Assembly: GCA_964057225.1 (NCBI GenBank) | Contig: OZ059897.1 | Coordinates: 124,001 to 188,000, forward strand | Length of the DNA stretch: 64,000 nucleotides | Origin: Auanema rhodensis | Lineage: Eukaryota; Nematoda; Chromadorea; Rhabditida; Rhabditidae | Direction of reading: 5' to 3' | In this document: in pieces, positions 53,740-64,000 of the stretch | Layout: every line of letters starts with the position of its first letter | Numbering within the stretch: position 1 is the stretch's first letter | Notes under the pieces: generated by a model | Told to the model about the DNA's origin: nothing | Database searches by the model: none | The model's input: the letters and a program-made list of their open reading frames with translations, nothing else | Translations under genes and position numbers: made by a program

Positions 53740-55638
53740 ATCAAGCGTTTCTCAATTAAGTATAGTGCATTCGATGCGGATTTTTAAGCTGCGTCGATCT
53801 GTGTTATCAGATTTGCGCTAGCTTAAAAATGCACCGAGATATCAACTGATATAAGTTCACACTTATATCCTCGATTTTCACCCTGAAGAATTAATTTTTT
53901 CGTTGAATAACATTGTCCATCGTCTTTGCCTTGAAAAATGGAATCTAAAAACATCTACTTTTTGCTAAATTATTTTGAAATTTTTCGAAAAAATTTTTGT
54001 CAAAATGTTTTTGGAAGCAATGTTGAGTGTACATGGAAACTCAACATACACTAATGCATCATTTTTCAAACGATCATAACTAACTTTTGTATCAAGCGTT
54101 TCTCAATTAAGTATAGTGCATTCGATGCGCATTTTTAAGCTGCGTCGATCTGTGTTATCAGATTTGCGCTAGCTTAAAAATGCACCGAGATATCAACTGA
54201 TATAAGTTCACACTTATATCCTCGATTTTCACCCTGAAGAATTAATTTTTTCGTTGAATAACACTGTCCATCGTCTTTGCCTTGAAAAATGGAATCTGAA
54301 AACATCTACTTTTTGCTAAATTATTTTGAAATTTTTCGAAAAAATTTTTGTCAAAATGTTTTTGGAAGCAATGTTGAGTGTACATGGAAACTCAACATAC
54401 ACTAATGCATCATTTTTCAAACGATCATAACTAATTTCTGTATTAAGCGTCTCTCAATGTAGTTTAGTGCATTCGATGCGGATTTTTAAGCTGCGTCGAT
54501 CTGTGTTATCAGATTTGCGCTAGCTTAAAAATGCACCGAGATATCAACTGATATAAGTTCACACATATATCCTCGATTTTCACCCTGAAGAAATAATTTT
54601 TCCGTTGAATAACATTGTCCATCGTCTTTGCCTTGAAAAATGGAATCTAAAAACATCTACTTTTTGCTAAATTATTTTGAAATTTTTCGAAAAAATTTTT
54701 GTCAAAATGTTTTTGGAAGCAATGTTGAGTGTACATGGAAACTCAACATACACTAATGCATCATTTTTCAAACGATCATAACTAATTTTTGTATCAAGCG
54801 TTTCTCAATTAAGTATAGTGCATTCGATGCGGATTTTTAAGCTGCGTCGATCTGTGTTATCAGATTTGCGCTAGCTTAAAAATGCACCGAGATATCAACT
54901 GATATAAGTTCACACTTATATCCTCGATTTTCACCCTGAAGAATTAATTTTTTCGTTGAATAACATTGTCCATCGTCTTTGCCTTGAAAAATGGAATCTA
55001 AAAACATCTACTTTTTGCTAAATTATTTTGAAATTTTTCGAAAAAATTTTTGTCAAAATGTTTTTGGAAGCAATGTTGAGTGTACATGGAAACTCAACAT
55101 ACACTAATGCATCATTTTTCAAACGATCATAACTAACTTTTGTATCAAGCGTTTCTCAATTAAGTATAGTGCATTCGATGCGCATTTTTAAGCTGCGTCG
55201 ATCTGTGTTATCAGATTTGCGCTAGCTTAAAAATGCACCGAGATATCAACTGATATAAGTTCACACTTATATCCTCGATTTTCACCCTGAAGAATTAATT
55301 TTTTCGTTGAATAACACTGTCCATCGTCTTTGCCTTGAAAAATGGAATCTGAAAACATCTACTTTTTGCTAAATTATTTTGAAATTTTTCGAAAAAATTT
55401 TTGTCAAAATGTTTTTGGAAGCAATGTTGAGTGTACATGGAAACTCAACATACACTAATGCATCATTTTTCAAACGATCATAACTAATATCTGTATTAAG
55501 CGTCTCTCAATGTAGTTTAGTGCATTCGATGCGGATTTTTAAGCTGCGTCGATCTGTGTTATCAGATTTGCGCTAGCTTAAAAATGCACCGAGATATCAA
55601 CTGATATAAGTTCACACATATATCCTCGATTTTCACCC
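53740..55638 (+). repeat. SatB 3-unit (1053-bp) block duplication
   Basis: About 53740-54585 matches 54793-55638. Shared rare markers are AACTTTTGTATC (54083/55136), GGAATCTGAAAAC (54291/55344) and GCGTCTCTCAATG (54448/55501). AATATCTGTATT near 55488 is private to the second copy. Confidence 0.85.
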
Positions 55639-55640
55639 TG

Positions 55641-58600
55641 AAGAATTAATTTTTTCGTTGAATAACATTGTCCATCGTCTTTGCCTTGAAAAATGGAATC
55701 TAAAAACATCTACTTTTTGCTAAATTATTTTGAAATTTTTCGAAAAAATTTTTGTCAAAATGTTTTTGGAAGCAATGTTGAGTGTACATGGAAACTCAAC
55801 ATACACTAATGCATCATTTTTCAAACGATCATAACTAATTTTTGTATTAAGCGTTTCTCAATGTAGTATAGTGCTTTCGATGCGGATTTTTAAGCTGCGT
55901 CGATCTGTGTTATCAGATTTGCGCTAGCTTAGAAATGCACCGAGATATCAACTGATATAAGTTCACACTTATATCCTCGATTTTCACCCTGAAGGAATAA
56001 TTTTTTCGTTGAATAACATGGTCCATCGTCTTTGCCTTGAAAAAAGGAATCTAAAAACATCTACTTTTTGCTAAATTATTTTGAAATTTTTCGAAAAAAT
56101 TTTTGTCAAAATGTTTTTGGAAGCAATGTTGAGTGTACATGGAAACTCAACATACACTAATGCATCATTTTTCAAACGATCATAACTAATTTTTGTATTA
56201 AGCGTTTCTCAATGTAGTATAGTGCATTCGATGCGGATTTTTAAGCTGCGTCGATCTGTGTTATCAGATTTGCGCTAGCTTAAAAATGCACCGAGATATC
56301 AACTGATATAAGTTCACACCTATATCCTCGATTTTCACCCTGAAGAATTAATTTTTTCGTTGAATAACATTGTCCATCGTCTTTGCCTTGAATAAAAGAA
56401 TCTAAAAACATCTACTTTTTGCCAAATTATTTTGAAATTTTTCGAAAAAATTTTTGTCAAAATGTTTTTGGAAGCAATGTTGAGTGTACATGGAAACTCA
56501 ACATACACTAATGCATCATTTTTCAAACGATTATAACTAATTTTTGTATTAAGCGTTTCTCAATGTAGTATAGTGCATTCGATGCGGATTTTTAAGCTGC
56601 GTCGAACTGTGTTATCAGATTTGCGCTAGCTTAAAAATGCACCGAGATATCAACTGATATAAGTTCACACATATATCCTCGATTTTCACCCTGAAGAATT
56701 AATTTTTTCGTTGAATAACATTGTCCATCGTCTTTGCCTTGAAAAATGGAATCTAAAAACATCTACTTTTTGCTAAATTATTCTGAAATTTTTCGAAAAA
56801 ATTTTTGTCAAAATGTTTTTGGAAGCATTGTTGAGTGTACATGGAAACTCAACATACACTAATGCATCATTTTTCAAAGGATCATAACTAATTTTTGTAT
56901 TAAGCGTTTCTCAATGTAGTATAGTGCATTCGATGCGGATTTTTAAGCTGCGTCGATCTGTGTTATCAGATTTGCGCTAGCTTAAAAATGCACCGAGATA
57001 TCAACTGATATATGTTCACACTTATATCCTCGATTTTCACCCTGAAGAATTAATTTTTTCGTTGAATAACATTGTCCATCGTCTTTGCCTTAAATAAAGG
57101 AATCTAAAAACATCTACTTTTTGCTAAATTATCTTGAAATTTTTCGAAAAAATTTTTGTCAAAATGTTTTTGGAAGCAATGTTGAGTGTACATGGAAACT
57201 CAACATACACTAATGCATCATTTTTCAAACGATCATAACTAATTTTTGTATTAAGCGTTTCTCAATGTAGTATAGTGCATTCGATGCGGATTTTTAAGCT
57301 GCGTCGATCTGTGTTATCAGATTTGCGCTAGCTTAAAAATGCACCGAGATATCAACTGATATATGTTCACACTTATATCCTCGATTTTCACCCTGAAGAA
57401 TTAATTTTTTCGTTGAATAACATTGTCCATCGTCTTTGCCTTAAATAAAGGAATCTAAAAACATCTACTTTTTGCTAAATTATTTTGAAATTTTTCGAAA
57501 AAATTTTTGTCAAAATGTTTTTGGAAGCAATGTTGAGTGTACATGGAAACTCAACATACACTAATGCATCATTTTTCAAACGATCATAACTAATTTTTGT
57601 ATTAAGCGTTTCTCAATGTAGTATAGTGCATTCGATGCGGATTTTTAAGCTGCGTCGATCTGTGTTATCAGATTTGCGCTAGCTTAAAAATGCACCGAGA
57701 TATCAACTGATATAAGTTCACACTTATATCCTCGATTTTCACCCTGAAGAAATAATTTTTTCGTTGAATAACATTGTCCATCGTCTTTGCCTTGAAAAAT
57801 GGAATCTAAAAACATCTACTTTTTGCTAAATTATTCTGAAATTTTTCGAAAAAATTTTTGTCAAAATGTTTTTGGAAGCATTGTTGAGTGTACATGGAAA
57901 CTCAACATACACTAATGCATCATTTTTCAAAGGATCATAACTAATTTTTGTATTAAGCGTTTCTCAATGTAGTATAGTGCATTCGATGCGGATTTTTAAG
58001 CTGCGTCGATCTGTGTTATCAGATTTGCGCTAGCTTAAAAATGCACCGAGATATCAACTGATATAAGTTCACACTTATATCCTCGATTTTCACCCTGAAG
58101 AAATAATTTTTTCGTTGAATAACATTGTCCATCGTCTTTGCCTTGAAAAATGGAATCTAAAAACATCTACTTTTTGCTAAATTATTCTGAAATTTTTCGA
58201 AAAAATTTTTGTCAAAATGTTTTTGGAAGCAATGTTGAGTGTACATGGAAACTCAACATACACTAATGCATCATTTTTCAAACGATCATAACTAATTTTT
58301 GTATCAAGCGTTTCTCAATGTAGTTTAGTGCATTCGATGCGGATTTTTAAGCTGCGTCGATCTCTGTTATCAGATTTGCGCTAGCTTAAAAATGCACCGA
58401 GATATCAACTGATATAAGTTCACACTTATATCCTCGATTTTCACCCTGAAGAAATAATTTTTTCGTTGAATAACATTGTCCATCGTTTTTGCCTTGAAAA
58501 AAGGAATCTAAAAACATCTACTTTTTGCTAAATTATTTTGAAATTTTTTGAAAAAATTTTTGTCAAAATGTTTTTGGAAGCATTGTTGAATGTACATGGA

Positions 58601-61600
58601 AACTCAACATACACTAATGCATCATTTTTCAAAGGATCATAACTAATTTTTGTATTAAGCGTTTCTCAATGTAGTATAGTGCATTCGATGCGGATTTTTA
58701 AGCTGCGTCGATCTGTGTTATCAGATTTGCGCTAGCTTAAAAATGCACCGAGATATCAACTGATATAAGTTCACACCTATATCCTCGATTTTCACCCTGA
58801 AGAATTAATTTTTTCGTTGAATAACATTGTCCATCGTCTTTGCCTTGAATAAAAGAATCTAAAAACATCTACTTTTTGCTAAATTATTTTGAAATTTTTC
58901 GAAAAAATTTTTGTCAAAATGTTTTTGGAAGCAATGTTGAGTGTACATGGAAACTCAACATACACTAATGCATCATTTTTCAAACGATTATTACTAATTT
59001 TTGTATTAAGCGTTTCTCAATGTAGTATAGTGCATTCGATGCGGATTTTTAAGCTGCGTCGAACTGTGTTATCAGATTTGCGCTAGCTTAAAAATGCACC
59101 GAGATATCAACTGATATAAGTTCACACATATATCCTCGATTTTCACCCTGAAGAATTAATTTTTTCGTTGAATAACATTGTCCATCGTCTTTGCCTTGAA
59201 AAATGGAATCTAAAAACATCTACTTTTTGCTAAATTATTCTGAAATTTTTCGAAAAAATTTTTGTCAAAATGTTTTTGGAAGCATTGTTGAGTGTACATG
59301 GAAACTCAACATACACTAATGCATCATTTTTCAAAGGATCATAACTAATTTTTGTATTAAGCGTTTCTCAATGTAGTATAGTGCATTCGATGCGGATTTT
59401 TAAGCTGCGTCGATCTGTGTTATCAGATTTGCGCTAGCTTAAAAATGCACCGAGATATCAACTGATATATGTTCACACTTATATCCTCGATTTTCACCCT
59501 GAAGAATTAATTTTTTCGTTGAATAACATTGTCCATCGTCTTTGCCTTAAATAAAGGAATCTAAAAACATCTACTTTTTGCTAAATTATTTTGAAATTTT
59601 TCGAAAAAATTTTTGTCAAAATGTTTTTGGAAGCATTGTTGAGTGTACATGGAAACTCAACATACACTAATGCATCATTTTTCAAACGATCATAACTAAT
59701 TTTTGTATCAAGCGTTTCTCAATGTAGTTTAGTGCATTCGATGCGGATTTTTAAGCTGCGTCGATCTGTGTTATCAGATTTGCGCTAGCTTAAAAATGCA
59801 CCGAGATATCAACTGATATAAGTTCACACCTATATCCTCGATTTTCACCCTGAAGAATTAATTTTTTCGTTGAATAACATTGTCCATCGTCTTTGCCTTG
59901 AAAAATGGAATCTAAAAACATCTACTTTTTGCTAAATTATTCTGAAATTTTTCGAAAAAATTTTTGTCAAAATGTTTTTGGAAGCATTGTTGAGTGTACA
60001 TGGAAACTCAACATACACTAATGCATCATTTTTCAAAGGATCATAACTAATTTTTGTATTAAGCGTTTCTCAATGTAGTATAGTGCATTCGATGCGGATT
60101 TTTAAGCTGCGTCGATCTGTGTTATCAGATTTGCGCTAGCTTAAAAATGCACCGAGATATCAACTGATATATGTTCACACTTATATCCTCGATTTTCACC
60201 CTGAAGAATTAATTTTTTCGTTGAATAACATTGTCCATCGTCTTTGCCTTAAATAAAGGAATCTAAAAACATCTACTTTTTGCTAAATTATTTTGAAATT
60301 TTTCGAAAAAATTTTTGTCAAAATGTTTTTGGAAGCATTGTTGAGTGTACATGGAAACTCAACATACACTAATGCATCATTTTTCAAACGATCATAACTA
60401 ATTTTTGTATCAAGCGTTTCTCAATGTAGTTTAGTGCATTCGATGCGGATTTTTAAGCTGCGTCGATCTGTGTTATCAGATTTGCGCTAGCTTAAAAATG
60501 CACCGAGATATCAACTGATATATGTTCACACTTATATCCTCGATTTTCACCCTGAAGAATTAATTTTTTCGTTGAATAACATTGTCCATCGTCTTTGCCT
60601 TAAATAAAGGAATCTAAAAACATCTACTTTTTGCTAAATTATTTTGAAATTTTTCGAAAAAATTTTTGTCAAAATGTTTTTGGAAGCAATGTTGAGTGTA
60701 CATGGAAACTCAACATACACTAATGCATCATTTTTCAAACGATCATAACTAATTTTTGTATTAAGCGTTTCTCAATGTAGTATAGTGCATTCGATGCGGA
60801 TTTTTAAGCTGCGTCGATCTGTGTTATCAGATTTGCGCTAGCTTAAAAATGCACCGAGATATCAACTGATATAAGTTCACACTTATATCCTCGATTTTCA
60901 CCCTGAAGAAATAATTTTTTCGTTGAATAACATTGTCCATCGTCTTTGCCTTGAAAAATGGAATCTAAAAACATCTACTTTTTGCTAAATTATTCTGAAA
61001 TTTTTCGAAAAAATTTTTGTCAAAATGTTTTTGGAAGCATTGTTGAGTGTACATGGAAACTCAACATACACTAATGCATCATTTTTCAAAGGATCATAAC
61101 TAATTTTTGTATTAAGCGTTTCTCAATGTAGTATAGTGCATTCGATGCGGATTTTTAAGCTGCGTCGATCTGTGTTATCAGATTTGCGCTAGCTTAAAAA
61201 TGCACCGAGATATCAACTGATATAAGTTCACACTTATATCCTCGATTTTCACCCTGAAGAAATAATTTTTTCGTTGAATAACATTGTCCATCGTCTTTGC
61301 CTTGAAAAATGGAATCTAAAAACATCTACTTTTTGCTAAATTATTGTGAAATTTTTCGAAAAAATTTTTGTCAAAATGTTTTTGGAAGCAATGTTGAGTG
61401 TACATGGAAACTCAACATACACTAATGCATCATTTTTCAAACGATCATAACTAATTTTTGTATCAAGCGTTTCTCAATGTAGTTTAGTGCATTCGATGCG
61501 GATTTTTAAGCTGCGTCGATCTCTGTTATCAGATTTGCGCTAGCTTAAAAATGCACCGAGATATCAACTGATATAAGTTCACACTTATATCCTCGATTTT

Positions 61601-64000
61601 CACCCTGAAGAAATAATTTTTTCGTTGAATAACATTGTCCATCGTCTTTGCCTTGAAAAATGGAATCTAAAAACATCTACTTTTTGCTAAATTATTCTGA
61701 AATTTTTCGAAAAAATTTTTGTCAAAATGTTTTTGGAAGCAATGTTGAGTGTACATGGAAACTCAACATACACTAATGCATCATTTTTCAAACGATCATA
61801 ACTAATTTTTGTATCAAGCGTTTCTCAATGTAGTTTAGTGCATTCGATGCGGATTTTTAAGCTGCGTCGATCTCTGTTATCAGATTTGCGCTAGCTTAAA
61901 AATGCACCGAGATATCAACTGATATAAGTTCACACTTATATCCTCGATTTTCACCCTGAAGAAATAATTTTTTCGTTGAATAACATTGTCCATCGTTTTT
62001 GCCTTGAAAAAAGGAATCTAAAAACATCTACTTTTTGCTAAATTATTTTGAAATTTTTTGAAAAAATTTTTGTCAAAATGTTTTTGGAAGCATTGTTGAA
62101 TGTACATGGAAACTCAACATACACTAATGCATCATTTTTCAAAGGATCATAACTAATTTTTGTATTAAGCGTTTCTCAATGTAGTATAGTGCATTCGATG
62201 CGGATTTTTAAGCTGCGTCGATCTGTGTTATCAGATTTGCGCTAGCTTAAAAATGCACCGAGATATCAACTGATATAAGTTCACACCTATATCCTCGATT
62301 TTCACCCTGAAGAATTAATTTTTTCGTTGAATAACATTGTCCATCGTCTTTGCCTTGAATAAAAGAATCTAAAAACATCTACTTTTTGCTAAATTATTTT
62401 GAAATTTTTCGAAAAAATTTTTGTCAAAATGTTTTTGGAAGCAATGTTGAGTGTACATGGAAACTCAACATACACTAATGCATCATTTTTCAAACGATTA
62501 TTACTAATTTTTGTATTAAGCGTTTCTCAATGTAGTATAGTGCATTCGATGCGGATTTTTAAGCTGCGTCGAACTGTGTTATCAGATTTGCGCTAGCTTA
62601 AAAATGCACCGAGATATCAACTGATATAAGTTCACACATATATCCTCGATTTTCACCCTGAAGAATTAATTTTTTCGTTGAATAACATTGTCCATCGTCT
62701 TTGCCTTGAAAAATGGAATCTAAAAACATCTACTTTTTGCTAAATTATTCTGAAATTTTTCGAAAAAATTTTTGTCAAAATGTTTTTGGAAGCATTGTTG
62801 AGTGTACATGGAAACTCAACATACACTAATGCATCATTTTTCAAAGGATCATAACTAATTTTTGTATTAAGCGTTTCTCAATGTAGTATAGTGCATTCGA
62901 TGCGGATTTTTAAGCTGCGTCGATCTGTGTTATCAGATTTGCGCTAGCTTAAAAATGCACCGAGATATCAACTGATATATGTTCACACTTATATCCTCGA
63001 TTTTCACCCTGAAGAATTAATTTTTTCGTTGAATAACATTGTCCATCGTCTTTGCCTTAAATAAAGGAATCTAAAAACATCTACTTTTTGCTAAATTATT
63101 TTGAAATTTTTCGAAAAAATTTTTGTCAAAATGTTTTTGGAAGCATTGTTGAGTGTACATGGAAACTCAACATACACTAATGCATCATTTTTCAAACGAT
63201 CATAACTAATTTTTGTATCAAGCGTTTCTCAATGTAGTTTAGTGCATTCGATGCGGATTTTTAAGCTGCGTCGATCTGTGTTATCAGATTTGCGCTAGCT
63301 TAAAAATGCACCGAGATATCAACTGATATATGTTCACACTTATATCCTCGATTTTCACCCTGAAGAATTAATTTTTTCGTTGAATAACATTGTCCATCGT
63401 CTTTGCCTTAAATAAAGGAATCTAAAAACATCTACTTTTTGCTAAATTATTTTGAAATTTTTCGAAAAAATTTTTGTCAAAATGTTTTTGGAAGCAATGT
63501 TGAGTGTACATGGAAACTCAACATACACTAATGCATCATTTTTCAAACGATCATAACTAATTTTTGTATTAAGCGTTTCTCAATGTAGTATAGTGCATTC
63601 GATGCGGATTTTTAAGCTGCGTCGATCTGTGTTATCAGATTTGCGCTAGCTTAAAAATGCACCGAGATATCAACTGATATAAGTTCACACTTATATCCTC
63701 GATTTTCACCCTGAAGAAATAATTTTTTCGTTGAATAACATTGTCCATCGTCTTTGCCTTGAAAAATGGAATCTAAAAACATCTACTTTTTGCTAAATTA
63801 TTCTGAAATTTTTCGAAAAAATTTTTGTCAAAATGTTTTTGGAAGCATTGTTGAGTGTACATGGAAACTCAACATACACTAATGCATCATTTTTCAAAGG
63901 ATCATAACTAATTTTTGTATTAAGCGTTTCTCAATGTAGTATAGTGCATTCGATGCGGATTTTTAAGCTGCGTCGATCTGTGTTATCAGATTTGCGCTAG
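55641..64000 (+). repeat. SatB regional subfamily IV
   Basis: Marked by TTATTCTGAAA in place of TTATTTTGAAA, GATATATGTTC, GCCTTAAATAAAGG, CACCTATATCC and CGAACTGTG. Earlier isolated examples of single markers exist, such as GATATATGTTC near 35947. TCAATTAAG, GCGCAT and TTCCGTTG are absent here. The array leaves the window 79 bp into unit 131. Confidence 0.8.
58020..64000 (+). repeat. SatB 10-unit (3510-bp) and 8-unit (2808-bp) block duplications
   Basis: About 58020-59810 matches 61530-63320 at 3510 bp. Shared rare markers are GATCTCTGTT (about 58360/61870), CATCGTTTTTGCC (58484/61994), TTTTTTGAAAAAA (58551/62061), TTGAATG (58586/62096), GATTATTAC (58986/62496) and CGAACTGTG (59060/62570). 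From about 63298 to the window end the best match becomes 60490-61192, offset 2808 bp, sharing GATATATGTTC with CACTTAT and then GAAATAAT with TTATTCTG. Confidence 0.85.

Larger units (their letters stand above)
47041..55640 (+). repeat. SatB regional subfamily III
   Basis: Marked by GTATCAAGCG, TCAATTAAG in place of TCAATGTAG, GATGCGCAT in place of GATGCGGAT, AACACTGTCC, and in the right half TTTTTCCGTTG. A single early unit with GCGCAT and TTTAAACTG at about 43948 lies outside this block. All TTTAAACTG units (about 43960, 50980, 52384, 53437) also have GCGCAT, so the two changes travel together. Confidence 0.8.
18285..64000 (+). repeat. SatB: 351-bp satellite array
   Basis: A head-to-tail array. 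The unit, phased on AAGCGTTTCTCAATG, begins at 18292 and every 351 bp to 63922, exactly 130 x 351 bp later, with no net indel. A hand count of the consensus gives 110 G+C in 351 (31%) and 12 CpG against about 8.6 expected. Variation is by substitution, concentrated at about 20 recurrent sites. The main ones are GTATT/GTATC before AAGCG, AAGCG/GAGCG, GTATAG/GTTTAG, GCGCTAGC/GCGTTAGC, ACCAAG/ACCGAG, CACTTAT/CACATAT/CACCTAT, GAATTAAT/GGAATAAT/GAAATAAT, CAATG/CATTG and CAAACG/CAAAGG. The array is not interrupted and runs out of the window. I see no clear similarity between the two halves of the unit or between SatB and SatA. Confidence 0.98.

Noticed and set aside
34222-56526. Minus-strand open frames of 63 codons (at 34222, 34573, 36328, 40891, 41944, 44050, 45103, 46858, 56335)
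   Set aside because: They are one frame of the SatB unit, opened only where GCTAAAT became GCCAAAT. They start at TTG (CAA on the plus strand), show no domain or signal, and are absent from most units.
50816-62596. Plus-strand open frames of 65 codons (at 50816, 52220, 58889, 62399)
   Set aside because: Each runs across the unit boundary of the same satellite, begins with TTG, and exists only in a few units with a lost TAA. The product is low in complexity and matches nothing I know.
1-64000. CRISPR array
   Set aside because: Repeats are directly adjacent with no unique spacers, and units are 176 and 351 bp, far longer than CRISPR repeats.
1-64000. Common origin of SatA and SatB because of the 1:2 length ratio
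   Set aside because: I found only short shared words such as GGAATCTAA, as expected by chance in AT-rich DNA. No alignable stretch was seen in either orientation.
1-64000. A hidden gene system, tRNA, rRNA or telomeric repeat between the arrays
   Set aside because: Unit registers are continuous up to 18102 and from 18287 onward, so there is no room for non-satellite sequence. No telomere-like short repeat occurs.

Overview
The whole 64-kb window is satellite DNA: two unrelated tandem-repeat arrays that touch directly. I found no protein-coding gene, RNA gene, transposon or CRISPR array, and no unique-sequence spacer. Array lengths, registers and repeat relationships were read by eye from the sequence. 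Names such as SatA and SatB are my own labels.

Layout. (1) Positions 1-18102 are SatA, a head-to-tail array with a 176-bp unit (about 32% GC). It has 102 complete units and a last unit cut at 150 bp. (2) At about 18100-18286 lies a 187-bp piece of SatB in inverted orientation, joined to SatA through 3 bp of shared sequence. (3) From about 18285 to 64000 is SatB, a head-to-tail array with a 351-bp unit (about 31% GC), with 130 complete units and a partial one running out of the window. Neither array shows any net change of register: every landmark I checked falls on an exact multiple of 176 or 351 bp.

History. Diagnostic substitutions show that both arrays grew by block duplication. In SatA a 20-unit (3520-bp) block occurs three times, and a 29-unit (5.1-kb) stretch was copied again 5632 bp further on. 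A younger 528-bp duplication has a breakpoint confined to under 90 bp. In SatB, blocks recur at offsets of 2, 3, 4, 5, 8, 9 and 10 units in different parts of the array. Four regional subfamilies replace each other from left to right, as expected from local homogenisation by unequal exchange or conversion.

Unit content. SatA carries two CACGTG palindromes and a 13-15 bp CATGGT/ACCATG dyad per unit. SatB carries three hairpin-forming dyads per unit, the largest 51 bp long. The unit sizes (176 bp and 2 x 175.5 bp) lie close to one and two nucleosome repeats. This suits heterochromatin, perhaps centromeric or pericentromeric, but that location is inference.

Organism. This is a eukaryotic chromosome. 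Both units have no CpG shortage (observed/expected about 1.1 and 1.4 by hand count), which argues mildly against a heavily CpG-methylated genome such as a vertebrate or most plants. An insect or other invertebrate is my best guess, with low confidence. I do not recognise either satellite. The short open frames in SatB (63-65 codons, all needing a TTG start) are by-products of the repeat and are not annotated as genes.
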